Origin: Lepraria neglecta
Taxonomy: Eukaryota > Ascomycota > Lecanoromycetes > Lecanorales > Stereocaulaceae
NCBI GenBank assembly: GCA_033220425.1
Contig: CM065647.1
Coordinates: 620,001 to 684,000 of the forward strand
Length of the DNA: 64,000 bases
Reading direction: 5' to 3'
Position 1 is the stretch's first letter. Each line of letters begins with the position of its first letter. The position numbers and the translations under genes were made by a program. Below, in pieces: positions 19,527 to 31,944 of this stretch. Under the pieces are notes generated by a model, which saw nothing but the letters and a program-made list of their open reading frames with translations, was not told the origin of the DNA and ran no database searches.

Positions 19527-21805
19527 ATGCCGAATCAGGAGACGACCCATGACATCTCGCGTGTGAGTTATCACGTCAGAGATGTACAAACCCTTGGGAC
19601 TACTTTAACAAACGCCGTCGTTGCGGCTTTTCCGAACAAACGAAAAAGGTCGCGCTACAAGGATGTCCATGTACTGCTTCTCAGCTGGGAAGACGACAAT
19701 CTTGGCGTTATTGACGAGGTCCTTGAGTTGCAGCATGTATTCAAGAATAAGTACTATTTTGACACAGAAAAATGGAAAATTCCGTCCGATGGCTCGCATA
19801 ACAAGTTGGCTTTTAGGATCATGCAGTATATTCAGGCTTTCGAAGCCTCCGAAACTCTTCTGATCCTGTATTACGGCGGTCATGGTAGTATAGACGATAA
19901 ACGGCAATGTGTCTGGCATTGGTAAGTCCAACGTCTTTCATTGCCAGTCAATATGCCTTATGTCTGATATGTGATCAATCTATAGAGCTTGAATCTGACT
20001 GGGGTTTGTTTTCTAGCACGGATCTAGAGGGCACCGCATCCGTACAATGGTCTAGTGTTCAAACAATGCTTGAGCAGGCTAAATCTGACGTTTTCCTCCT
20101 ATTGGATTGCTGCCAAGCAGCGAGTACCATTGCAGCCTCAGGAAATGGTGTCACCGAGATTATAGCTGCATGCGGTTTCGAGACTTGGGCTCCAGGTGTA
20201 GGCCAACATTCATTCACAAGAAGCCTCATCGACGAGCTGAAGTATTTGAGCCCAGGTTCTCCCTTCACTGCAGCTTTCCTTCACAATAAGGTTCTCTCAA
20301 GGATCATATGGTGGAATCCTAGATACGGCAGGTTCGGCCTGGGGGAAGTCAGAAAAACGCCTGTCTACATCCAGCTAGCAAATGAAGCTCAGCAAAGAAG
20401 CATCACCCTGAGCCCTCTGACGGTCATGCAGCCCAACAATTTTAGCATTCCTGCAGGATCCTCTTCTCAGTCCTCCGAGCCACCCGCAGAGACCTTCGAC
20501 GAGAACGGTATACTTTCTGCAGAGTCCAGCCAATCCTCTATAAGTGAAGTCTGGCCCGATCCAGAGTTCAAGTATCCGAAAGTCATCATCTCAATTGCCT
20601 TGGAGGATGATCAAGAAATGCACACCGAGCAGTTGACAGACTGGCTGACCTCCATGCCGGCGCTGGTGAATTCAATGCACATCGAAGGCATATACAAAAG
20701 CCAGTCAACTTTAATAGTGGTTTCGCTACCGGTGGCGGTATGGGACCTGTTGCCAAGCAACCCCGCCATATCGTTCATAGCTTTTGTCCAGTCTAGAAAC
20801 TTGCTTCACCATACTATCATCCCCAAGACCGCACATCAAGATGCTACTCACTTTATTGCGGAGAAGAAGTCTCCCCTCGTGTCTACGCAAAATCCGGAAG
20901 GCAGCAAGTCCACAGTGCATGAGCCTATTTCGCCGCGATCTGATAGCCAGCATCGACCATTTCAAGGTCCAGATACTATTCAGCAAAGCACACCCCCAGC
21001 AGAGCCGGTCGCAGTCGCTGAGGAGGCTAGACAAGATATTATATCTGATTCCGACCGCGAAAAACGTGGAGACCCCAACAATCCTGCCCGTAAATTTGGC
21101 CGATACATTTTGCTTAATGCCGTTCTACCAGGTTATCATATCCCGAATATGCTAGGTAGAGTCGTGTCTTCTGTGACAGACCCATTGGCAGATTTTATAC
21201 CACAGTCAGATCCCCAGCATATCGATTTCAGTCCTCGCGACATTGTACCAGACCTTTTCTATGAGTCTGTGCCATATGATGATGTAGCGCATTTGCTTGA
21301 GGAGATGGGGGATGTAACTATCACCAAAATGCTGAAACAACGACTCCAGATCTACGCGAGCAACACCGAGTCCAAGAATTTCAAGATAAAAGCCGGCGTT
21401 GTCACACGATACGATATGATTCACACCGAGCGAAACCTGGCGGTGCTGATAAAAGATGCAGGTTATGCGACGCAAGTCTTGGAAATGTTTGAGAGGAGGA
21501 AAGCAAAGTCTCTGGCCATGGTGACAGGAATGCTTACATGTAGAGACCTCACAGTTGGCTGGACATATAGCAAGAAATTCCACGAGATGGAAGCGGAGAT
21601 TAAAGAGGAAGTCGTGTTCGCTCTAGCGTATGATGAGGTTAAGCTCAAGCAGGTTAAGAAATCGAGCAAGACGCCTCTTGGTATCCAACTACGAACGGGA
21701 ATGGCCTCTCTTCGTTCCAAGAAAAGCGAGAGACAGTCTCAATTCCGGCCCGATCTCACTCTGGGAGCTCATATCCTGGGACCTGGACTCGACTTGGTTT
21801 TCTGA
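19527..21805 (+). CDS. Caspase-like (C14) protease with a gasdermin-like C-terminal domain
   Basis: Exons 19527-19921 and 20017-21805 (95-nt intron, GTAAGT...TTCTAG) give 727 residues; the acceptor at 20016 keeps frame, giving CVWHCTDLEG. The caspase-like fold spans about 1-250, with ILYYGGHGSIDD (His119) and VFLLLDCCQAAS (Cys164) as the likely dyad. Residues 318-393 are a module often following this protease in fungi (PKVIISIAL, YKSQSTLIVVSLPVAVWDLL, FVQSRNLL). A charged linker (about 400-490) leads to a C-terminal domain of about 230 residues with LGRVVSSVTDPLADFIPQSD, VVTRYDMIHTERNLAVLI, KSLAMVTGMLTCRDLTV and VVFALAYDEVKL. These recall gasdermin N-terminal pore domains, but only at pattern level. 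The frame is intact. Confidence 0.8.
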
Positions 21806-22416
21806 ACTGGTCCTAAAACAATGCCCAACGGGAACTCGTTCTTGGGTCTTGTTGGACCTGCACCGCGGAACTGATGGATCTATGTACTATCTTGCTTAAT
21901 CACTCAAGGCCTGGTACGGCTATTGTCTCTTACGAACCGAGCGATCCAATCCTATATCATGAAATGCAAATTTTCTGATCACAAATGGGCCGCAACCCTC
22001 ATGATCACTTGCGTGTATAGGCGCTCTAGAATTAGTTTGAACAAGGGGAAAGACAATTAGTTCACATCTGCCTCGTGCTGATATATAATCGGACTGGCAC
22101 TGACGAGGCTTGTGGGTTATGCTTTTCATTGATTTTCTCTTAGCCAACCGTAGTGTTGGGACTGTAGATCTATAGTTCGCGGGCGCCTAGAATAGGCTAT
22201 TGGTGCCTCCCGTTGCTGATGCCGGCAAGTGCAGTGCTAGGTGGGGCAGGGCTGGCAACCCTGTCTTTATTCCTATTCAGCTTCGTCCGCAGTGTCTGCT
22301 TTACCTCTCTCATCTGTTCTGCAGTCTCATTCTCCGCCAGTCCCTAGTGTCCCTATACAGCATGGTTCGCGGTCTCAAGTACCCTTCGCAATGAGTCCAT
22401 ATCACCTGTGTTCGAG
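21806..22416. other. Intergenic region before esterase-CorA copy B
   Basis: No supported gene. Plus frames at 22200-22394 and 22241-22528 are pyrimidine-rich leader-like sequence just upstream of the ATG at 22417 and probably belong to the promoter/5' UTR. Confidence 0.35.
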
Positions 22417-25400
22417 ATGTCCTTTGTCTTTTCGTCGCTCTCGACCCCTAAGGATGGCGGAGTCAAAGTTGAGTATGTTACCGGCAACACTTCATCAAAC
22501 CTGCAGCGCTAATCTCACTCAAGTATAATCTTCGTGTCTGCCATTGGAGCCGACCCTAGAAAGACATGGGAGCATCCAACGGGAAGCAGCGTTGGATTGG
22601 GACGTCGACTCGATTATGCATTGAAAGATAAACTACACCCTGACGCTCAAGTCCACCTATACGACCATCTCACAACAGCAGAGAGAAATTTGCAAGTCAG
22701 AGCCCCGCGAGGGCCAAATGACATTGCGCATCAGAAATCATTGGAGTACTTTACAACAGCAGGTGATGCAATTGCCGAATACGGGGTGGCGGAATGGGCG
22801 GATCGTTTGTTGTGGATACTTCGGGACCATCGTCAGACCCAAGGCACGGATCAGCGGCCTATACTGTTCATTTGTCATAGTACTGGGGGTATAGTACTCA
22901 AACACGCTCTAAGCAGAAAGCCTGAGGGCGAGATGATTGCGGCTGTTTGCCTCGGCGTGACTTTCTTTGCAACACCACACCGTACGTCCACTCTCGATTC
23001 CCTCCTTCTCATGACACACGCCGGCAGCAATATCTTAATGTGGCTGACTCTGAGTATCTTGCAGACGGTTCTAGCGTACTCTCGGAGCCAGAATATGTCC
23101 AGACTGTTCAGACACACCTGGGCCTGAAGTGGGAGATGTCCGAAGCTCTTCGCCGTGACTTTACGTTGCGCAATAACGACTTGGAAACTCTTAATAACAA
23201 ATTCGCTCTCAATGCTGTTGGAATCAAGATATATAGCTACGTCGAACTCAGCGATACACATCTTTCGGTCTTGTCTACCAATGACTCGAGTGGGGAGACT
23301 TTGACCACCATCAGGTTGTGTATAGTGGACAGTCGCTCTGGAAGACTAAGTACACCGGAACTACCCTACGAGGATGAGGAGGTCATTCCGTTGAATACCA
23401 CGCACATCGGTTGCCCCATATTCAAAGATGAGGACATACTTTATGGCTATTACATCGACGAGATCGCAGCTTTGGTGAAGAATTTCAGCGCTGAGGAGCG
23501 CGCCGCGTATCATGCACTAAACAACGAGATTATGAAAGGTACTGAGGTCGATATACATCAATTCTATGTTGTGGGCACACAAGGCGAGCCGGGATCGATG
23601 AAAATACTATCTGCGCACCCCTCTTTACGAACGTTTCTTGATTACGGTCCCGCCGAATGTATGATGAACAGGCTCCGTGGAGATGATAATGATATGGGCG
23701 TGAGCAACGGAAATCGGAGGCCAATGATAGAACTCAGGTCAGCTTCAGAGCCTGCAGCTCCTACCTTGATTGTTACGACGGTCGATAGCGAGGACGCGTC
23801 CAAAGACGCCTCGACAGCCGACACAAGCCCCTCACTGACACCTCCGTCTGTCGCCGTTCCGAAGAACATACACACCCGGCGCCCTACTTTGACCCCTGAC
23901 ACAGTCGATGGTAGTAGCTTAGCACCTAGAAAGCCGGTCAAAGCCGTGCAATTCAGCGATGCTCCTCACAAAGATGTGGATCAACTCAGGCGCCCCCAAC
24001 GTGCCCACCTCTTTCCATTGCCAAGCTCATCCTCGGAACGATTCAAGTGGATCCATGTACCATTTTGTCACTCTGGCTGGGTACCACACGTCCTAACTAC
24101 TATTTCCCAAGAAAAGGGTGACCCAAAGCTTCACAGCACCCTTTTGATGGATAAAATGTGGTTCTCGCAGCACAATCGATCTCGGCATGCCTCATCCCAT
24201 GCGCGATTTGTAAGGCCGATGGCAAAGTGCTTGTTGCCGAGAGGTGCAGAAAGACATGATGGTATAACAACGCCCCTAAGCGCCAATAGCGACGTACAGT
24301 TCGTCGTCTATATGCCCTACCTCCATTGGGACACTTTCAAGAATATGCAAAGACAAGCTGCACTGATCAAACAACGCAGCTTACAAGCCCATGCTTTCCC
24401 GGTGACGTGGGAAGTCGCAAACAGCAAGTCAATGGAGCACAAGCTTATTTGGCAGCATCTTACGTCCGATCGGCCGGTCCACTGCCGGCGGACATTGGAC
24501 CAATATGGATATCCTAGCCTTCGCAATACCTCTGTGCGAGACGCCGACCAGGTGTTATACAAGCGTACCAAGCCGGACGAAAATGCGAAATCATCCAAGG
24601 GCGCTTCGACAAGGAAAAAGTTGTCCGCCCGTTCATCAGTAGGCCGAAGGTCTGGACTGACCGGCACTGATGAGAATGCTGCCAAGGTCCTAATGGTAGA
24701 CCAACTCTGGCTCTGGATCATGGATAACCAAACCGTGATCACGTTCTTCGCTCCCAAGGAGAAGGAAGACAACGATAACGGCCTTTCAAGGGAAGGAGAC
24801 CTGCGCGGCGAAATATATCAGGACATCAATGGCGACTTCGCCAATCAATGCGCGGACCCTTTCGACTTCGCTGCCCTGGCAGTCATGCATGCTGTCAAAG
24901 CCTTGCTTGGTGACCGGACGACTGACCGAAATTTGCAAGTGTTCCGTATATTCGAAGAATACATATCAATCCTTACCGAACAGCAAACCTCCAGCTTCAA
25001 ACATTTCCGCAATAATCACCGGTTTCAGAATGCCAAAGATATTAGTGCAGCCCAGCACATAGACAACCGTAGAGATTTGGATGCACTTCTGGAATTACGC
25101 GATATCGAAGACGAGCTCAATACGATAGACAAGTTGATCAGGGAGCAACAGGCGTGCGTTGCGGACATGCTCTCACAGTACGATCACCTGACCCCGCGCG
25201 ACAGGGGCCACAACGGCGTGGAATTCCTTCACATCACATCTCAGTTCCTGGTGGAGCATAAGGAGCAAGTCGACGGCATGCTCAAAAGCGCTCGTGCAGC
25301 CCAAAGAGCCTTCAAGGACCTGCTCGACATGAAGCAGAAACAGGCCAATATTGTTGAGGCTCACCTTGCTCGCGAGCAGAACGAGGTCGCCGCAGATCAG

Positions 25401-25868
25401 TCACGCTCTGTCATGATTTTCACGGTCTTCACGATTATCTTTCTACCGCTTTCCTTCTTCGCCTCGGTCTTCGGCATCAACTCTAGAGAATGGAGCAGCC
25501 AGCCCAACAACTACCCGACTCTAAGCAACATATTCACGTATATGGTATCGATATCTCTGGCTGTTATAATTATCGCACTTTTGGTAGCATTCAACAGGTT
25601 CTCACGAGGTATGGCACGAAGAGCTTGGAAGTACGTTGCGATACCAATCCTCAAGATGCTTCGGTGGCTACATGTCATTAAGCGCCTACCGGCAGATGTC
25701 CCATATGGTGGCGCTGCTGGAACTTCAATCGATTTGGAAAAGATGGCTTTAGCTGAAAAGGAGCGCGGTGATGCGAAGAGGTTGTCTACCATTTCTAGGA
25801 CGCATTCTATGAGGATGAATTGGGAAGATGAGTTGAGGTGGCACCGGAAGAACAGTGCTATTGAATGA
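22417..25868 (+). CDS. SesB-like serine esterase fused to a CorA-like membrane domain, copy B
   Basis: Exons 22417-22472, 22524-22981 and 23065-25868 give 1105 residues with the same two intron positions and phases as copy A. The esterase part has IIFVSAIGADPRKTWE, LYDHL, LFICHSTGGIVLKHAL and FFATPHHGSSVLS. The CorA-like half has MPYLHWDTF, HCRRTLDQYGYPSLRNTSVR, VLMVDQLWLWIMD, a coiled coil, and two helices at about 955-975 and 1000-1022 with the GIN motif. Copies A and B are most alike in the esterase and CorA parts and differ in the Ser/Pro-rich linker (A about residues 440-510). Unlike the neighbouring NLRs neither copy has a premature stop, suggesting selection for function. Confidence 0.8.
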
Positions 25869-26881
25869 TACTTGAGAGGAGTGCTTCGATATATATACAT
25901 ATAATGAGGAGGAAAGGTGCATTCAGGGCGTTTGGCTAAGGGATACCCTCTGCTTTTAGACTTTTAACGGCTAGCCTAATGTGTTATGATAATGTAACGA
26001 GAAGAAGGATGATTGGGAGGCGACTTGGCTGGGATAGTCCCCCAGCAGTCCGTGTCCTTTACGAGTCAATCACTCTGTTCATGGCCTTATTGTCGCGTTT
26101 ACTGTGGTAATGGACCACTATTTCGGGTCGAGGACTGCTTCATTTGAGCGTTAAATGCTACTATTGTGTCTCAAATGGAGGTCTGTACATAGCTAAAGTC
26201 TGGATATCTGAGCACAGAATCTGGCAAAGAAGCTGGTTTAAAAGCTTAGAACAGCCCTTTCTCGGCTTAATTGGACGTCTTTCTATATTGAAAATCTGTG
26301 TGTGTGAGCAGAAGTATTGGCGAGGATGTTGTTTTATGAGTTCAGCATTGCAAAGTTAAGGTTTAAGGGGAGTTGCAACGGAGACTGTCTTGACTCAAGT
26401 CGATCAGGGTGGCTAAGTGTTTTGAGATATAAGGCAGTGGGGGATATATTCTAGTCTATTAGGTTACTCGACATCACATCACCCCAAGTAGCTATGACGG
26501 TTTCAAAGCATAATTTGAAATGAAGGCTGTGACATCTTGTTCAAACGTCTTGGCTGAACTTTCCCCCTGCCTCCATTGTAGGCAGAAAATGTATGTGCCT
26601 AAGAGTAATCTTTTGTCGTGTAGAGCTACCTAGTGTAGTGGTAATTGACACTAACTTAGTCCGAGCCTGAAACCGCATATCTAGTAGGTCCTGACGTCCA
26701 TCCATTCCACTCTCCATCGCGTAGCAAACAACTATCGAACCCTTTTCATCGGGCACAACGCTCGTTACCACTCAGCAAGCTTGCGCGGGACGCAGCTGAA
26801 CCTTTCCTAGGTAGAGCTGACTGGCCTGACTCTTTCTGCGTTGCTACCATCCACTCAAGGCCTCTGCACTTCACGAGCACC
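25869..26881. other. Intergenic stretch between esterase-CorA copy B and NLR2
   Basis: AT-rich sequence with no gene I can support. The minus frames at 26541-26771 and 26746-27105 are antisense to the NLR2 leader or non-coding in appearance. Confidence 0.35.
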
Positions 26882-29800
26882 ATGCAAGCTGCGACAGGCA
26901 AACCAGAGGGGAGCCGTCGCTCCAAAATTCCAGTATTTGGCAGGTTACGCCAAGCTAGTCCTACGACGAGAAGCCAGGCACAGTCCTCATCTTCCCATTT
27001 GCAACCTGTAGTAGGGCGTGAGTCCACCTTGCCAAAGCCACAGAATCCGCTCAGTGCACAGTCCGAGAGACGATCAACCCCCACACCAAATACCCAGGAC
27101 CTCACACGCGTGCATCTGCAGGAGTTGTCGCTGCGTGATGGACCTATCTCGGAAGCGCTTTGGGGCTAAGCGTATGCAACCTTGAAGGCAAAAGAGCCAA
27201 CTCATCATGTCGGAGTACGAAAGATGTATCTGTCCTGATATGAGAAATTTCAGACCTGCTGAACGTATGGAGGGAGTTGTTCGTCGAATATATGGTGGAC
27301 GAGAGACCGAGCAGCTCGTTGTACTGCTGGCAGGGAAATCCTTCAAGATCCGCGAAGCTGGCGAAAAGGTTATCGAGTTCATCTGGGAGTCTAAGGAACT
27401 CATTTCATCCATTGCGAGCGTTGAGCCCCATGCAGATTTGGCATTTTCGGGTGTCATGCAGATATTTCCTGTAAGGCGCATTTTCTCTGCTTATTTGCCA
27501 CAACTCTACGACAGAGCATACGCACAAGATTCAGTCAATTTACATTCAGTGCTGACTGAAACTTTTCGTCTTATAGCTTTTGCTCAACCAGAAAGAGCAG
27601 AATGATACTATGGTACAGGGACTTGAGAAGTTAGCTTCCCTGATACGCCTTTACAGGATGCGGGAGGCAATCTACATCAACAGACAACAGAGCGATGTTT
27701 TCGAACGCCATACTGACTTCGAAAATGCTGTTATCAAGTTATACTACCGCATCCTAGAGTTCCAAGCTCGTCTGATTTCGTATCTTTGGAAAGGCCCCAT
27801 GACCCGCCTAGCTCGAAACACTGTCAAAGCGGATGACTGGAGAGGCTTGCTGGACCAGATCGACGAAAGGAATGCTGAATATCTTCTCTATACCAAGCTT
27901 CTTGACAAGCAATCAGAGCAACTTTCGTGGAAGAAACAATACTCCCAAACAGATTCTCAGATTCATATTCAACAGCGTATGGCAGATGCTCTGAACGAGT
28001 ATCGTAGAGAGCGAGAAGAGGACCGCAATGAATGTTGCAATGTGACAATAGGCTGGGAAGGATGTCTAGCTAATGGGGGCCCCCAGGGCCCCATATATGG
28101 CCAAAACAGACAAAGAACGGCTAGCAACAGGCTTCTGGAATTGCATAGAAAACAATCAAGTAACGGAGTGCAACAATGAAGAATGCCGTGAAAAACTGCT
28201 TCAGAGCTTGTCAACAGACTATGAAGAACAAAAGAATTTCAATCCTAAGAGGGTGCCTAGTACCTGTGAATGGGTCTTGCATAGCGACCAATTCTTAAAT
28301 TGGCGTAATGCAACGGACTCAAGGATCCTGTGGGTTTCTGCCGGGCCAGGTTGTGGTAAATCCGTGCTTTCGCGATGTCTGATTGATGAACGCCATGTAG
28401 GCACGAGGGTTTTGAGTTCCACGACCTGTTATTTCTTTTTCAAAGACTGCCAAGAAGGAAGGCAGACTGGGGAGAATGCCCTCAAAGCTGTCACGCATCA
28501 GCTGCTCAAACGACATCCCACATCAAGCCTTATCCAGTACGCGCTTCCGAGGTACGTAGCGCATGGCGACCAATTCGGCAATATGTTTGGTGAATTATGG
28601 AGCAATCTGCTTGACACCCTGAAAGATCCCGCCAATGGTGAAGTCATATGTGTGCTGGATGCGCTAGATGAATGTACTGAGCCTAAGAGGAAAGAACTGC
28701 TTGAGCACCTGATAGATTTCAATTCAGGGAACGACTTCTTAAATGTTGAGAACACAAGGCTCAAGCTACTTATCACAAGCCGCCCCTACCATGACATCGA
28801 AGCAAGATTTGCTAGACTCGGTGCCACGGCTGCTTTTGTTCAGATAGATGGCGACGACAAAGCAGCTGAGATTAGTGAAGAGATCAACTTCTTGATCGAT
28901 TATCAAGTTCCTCGCGCTGCTCCGGATTTAGATCAAGACGACCAGATGAAGATTGCCCGGCATTTACGGAGCTCAGGACATCGAACGTACCTCTGGGTTC
29001 ACCTTATGCTGAACGTCATCGAGGACAAGATGACGAGCTATGGCACTGAGAAGAAAATCAAAGCTGTCATTGATCCGCTGCCTCAGTCCATCAACGAAGC
29101 ATATGAGTGAATTCTCAACAAGAGCAACGATCCCGAATTAGCACGAAAGATATTGCTCATTATTATTGCAGCGAAGAAGGCCCTTACAGCGTCTGGAATG
29201 GTAGTGGCTTTCGAATTAGCAAGGAATGGGAGCTGTAGGTCCTACGACGAGCTTGATTGCGAACGTGATGGTACATTGAAGTCAAGTGTGAAGCAGATCT
29301 GCGGTCTCTTCGTAAGCATCTATGATGAGAAGGTATTCCTTCTCCGCCAGACGGCTAGAGAATTTTTTATAGCTCGACCAGGTCTATTTCCGTCGGGTTG
29401 GGAGTATTCCTTTGACCTAGGGGATGCGAACTCTATCATGTTCCGTATTTGCGTTCAACTTCTTTGCTTCTCGGAATTTGACTTGCTACCTTGGCTACTA
29501 GGCGATGGACTTGAGTACTATGATGATGTGTACTAACTATGGCTCAATAGCTACGTCTTCGTTCGCTATGCGGCTGTTAATTGGATAGGCCACTACGGAT
29601 TGATCCGGGACGGAACAGATGGGGACTTGCTGAAGCTCGGCCTGGAATTGTGTGAAACCTCTGTAAAGAAGGTCGAGACGTGGTGGACAGCCTACTATTA
29701 CATGGGGCACGGCTGGGTTACCGGTATGGGAGATGATTTAACAGTTGCCTGTACGATTGGCTGGCGTATAGTCGTTGAACGCTTGATTGACGATGCAGCC

Positions 29801-30621
29801 AAACTCGAGGATGCCAAACGGTGCTATGGCCTCGCGCTCATCTCAGCGTTCGAGGGAGAAAATAATGACACACTGGTAGACATGTTACTAAAGCGGGACC
29901 TAGATATTAACGTTAAAGGATAGGATGGATGGACAGCTATAGAGATGCTATTGGAGTATGGAGCGGACATTAATGCAGTCGGGGAACTTTACGGCACCAC
30001 GTTGTAAGCGGCATGTGCTTATGCTGTTGATGAAGTAGTTCATATTCTCCTGGATCGTGGAGCAGATGTCAACCCCTTTGGAGGCTATTACGGCAGCGCC
30101 CTATACGCAGCGTGGAGCGACGGTAATGAGGAGGTAGTGCGACTTCTACTTGAACGCGGCGCCCTCTCGGGTAATCCACCTCGTAGCCTATTGCATCCTA
30201 CTGCAGAATCTGGCATACAAACTTAGTCCAATTTGTGCTTGATAGTGGTGTCGATATCGACTCTCGCGACGACACAGGGCGTACGCTATTCATGATAGCC
30301 TCTAGGAACGGTTATGATTCTGTTATCGAGTTGTTGATACTTAACGGAGCAAACGTTCGCGTTACTGGCGGTCCCTGGCTTAATACTCTTATTAAAGCCG
30401 CTTCTTGGAAAAAGAAAAGTACAATGCGGCTGTTGCTAAGATACGGTGCTCGTCTTTACAGGGTTGATTGGGTGGGCCGAACAATCTTCTTGAATCCCTA
30501 GACATTAGATGAAATCTATGACGAAAGTAGGGAGAAAAGCGAGGAGGAGATGATTAAGATCATACTAAGGGATAGATCGAAATTGGAACCAGATCGGGAC
30601 CAGTGGCACAATCGCCATTAA
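26882..30621 (+). pseudogene. NACHT NLR pseudogene 2 with ankyrin repeats
   Basis: A Ser/Pro-rich leader (ATG 26882) precedes the PF17100-type domain (LAGKSFKIREAGEKVIEFIW, IASVEPHADLAF; intron about 27477-27576; LLLNQKEQNDTMVQGLEKLA). The NACHT domain runs from about 28200 to 29110: SAGPGCGKSVLSRCLIDE (Walker A), EVICVLDALDEC (Walker B), LKLLITSRPYHDIE, LWVHLMLNVIED. Ankyrin units follow (IEMLLEYGADIN, VVHILLDRGADVN, VIELLILNGANV). In-frame stops at 27167, 29108, 29534, 29921, 30005 and 30499 and frameshifts near 27190 and 30220 break the frame. The first stop aligns with a CAA in NLR1. Such proteins are intracellular switch receptors that oligomerise on ligand binding; this copy cannot make a full-length product. 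Confidence 0.8.
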
Positions 30622-30807
30622 GGCTTGGAGGATTAGAATAGGGACAATAGCACTGACGATCAAGGCGACGAGTCCTATGGAGACGAGAAAGACAGAGGAG
30701 AGGCTGAAGAAGATAAGAGCATGTAGACGGTAGTCCACAAAGCTAGCAATCGGAAGACTGAATGTCTTTCCATCTTGTCGTATTCCACCGCAACATTCGG
30801 ATAACAT
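30565..30807 (-). CDS. Possible small membrane protein, doubtful
   Basis: An 80-codon ATG-initiated minus-strand frame has two or three strongly hydrophobic segments (LHALIFFSLSSVFLVSIGLV and IVSAIVPILILQALMAIV). It overlaps the extreme 3' end of the NLR2 pseudogene in antisense. I recognise no family. Hydrophobic frames antisense to charged coding sequence are common, so this may be chance. Confidence 0.2.
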   Translation of the reverse strand: MLSECCGGIRQDGKTFSLPIASFVDYRLHALIFFSLSSVFLVSIGLVALIVSAIVPILILQALMAIVPLVPIWFQFRSIP

Positions 30808-31944
30808 ATATCCACCCAGCGTGCTATTACCAAAGGATTAAGGAGAGAAAGCATGGAAGCCGTGCAGGTTGAATGTCACCCAAACTGCCTCGGCACACAC
30901 CACACAGAGCCTGGACTACGTCGGCATCGTCTTGCACCATTTTTATATGCTCGAAAGAAGTCACAGATTAGCCGCTGGGAAAGTATTTAGATCATTTGGC
31001 TCACAAAGAGGACCCCAAAATTGGCTCCGGACGGTCTCCTGGGCCGTCCTCTACCGAGTCAAACATGTGTAGTTTGTCAAATATTTGGTTTGTATTTGTT
31101 TTGGCAATGTTATCGCGCTACTTTTCCCTTAGCTATGTACCCTAGCTCTGCACTGTCTGATATATGTCCAAGGTTGATGAATCAGTACTTGGCATGAATT
31201 TATTCTACAGGAGGATATAAGAGTAGTATTGAGACTTGTGTCAGAAGCCGGAAATGATTTCCTGCTCAATCAAAGGGGTTTTGATAACCCGGAAAACATA
31301 ACGTACCCTGCAGATTTCGGAGTCAATGGAAATCTTCCCCGGAAGGAAATTAGGCCAAAACACAAAGTCTTAGAAGTAAGACGTAGGCAGAAAACGCTGT
31401 CTAGGAGCCCACTCTGTACGAAGAAATGAGTCGTAATAGAAGGCGATATGGCGCAGAATACAGCACCAACAGTCTAGTTGCAAAGAGTGTGCCCAAAGGC
31501 CAGTCTTTGAAGATGGATTCAGGGAATAAAATACTGTCTAAGAGTAGGCTTGACGCTAGACGAAAAGTTTTAGGAGCAGGAATTCGGGGATCAAAACTCT
31601 GTCAGAGAATATATTTGTTACCTAAAGATACGTCACAGGAGGAGCGAATGGATGGCTTCGGGGCATTATTCCCGAGAAATGCACTGATAGAGTGACAATA
31701 ATCCGATCTACAGCATTTGGTTTCAAATTTTTGTCGTAGCAAAAGGAATTCAGCGAGCGTATGCTAGAAGATTGGAGATGAAGCGATGAAGTGATAAAAT
31801 ATGAATTTCAATGGCTGGGGAGTATATCATTACCTAGTCTATTTTATGGAGCGTAGAGACTTGCTTAGCCACAACGATTGATGGCGTTATACTCATGTTG
31901 GATATGGTGATTGAAGTCAAATAGCATTAATCTATCTACAAGCA
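30808..31944. other. Gene-poor stretch with degenerate short repeats
   Basis: Two short plus frames (31229-31429, 31426-31695) overlap by the bases ATGA but lack recognisable features. The motif around CTGTCTAGGAG / CTGTCTAAGAG recurs (near 31396 and 31537), hinting at a degenerate repeat. Otherwise nothing is seen. Confidence 0.3.
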
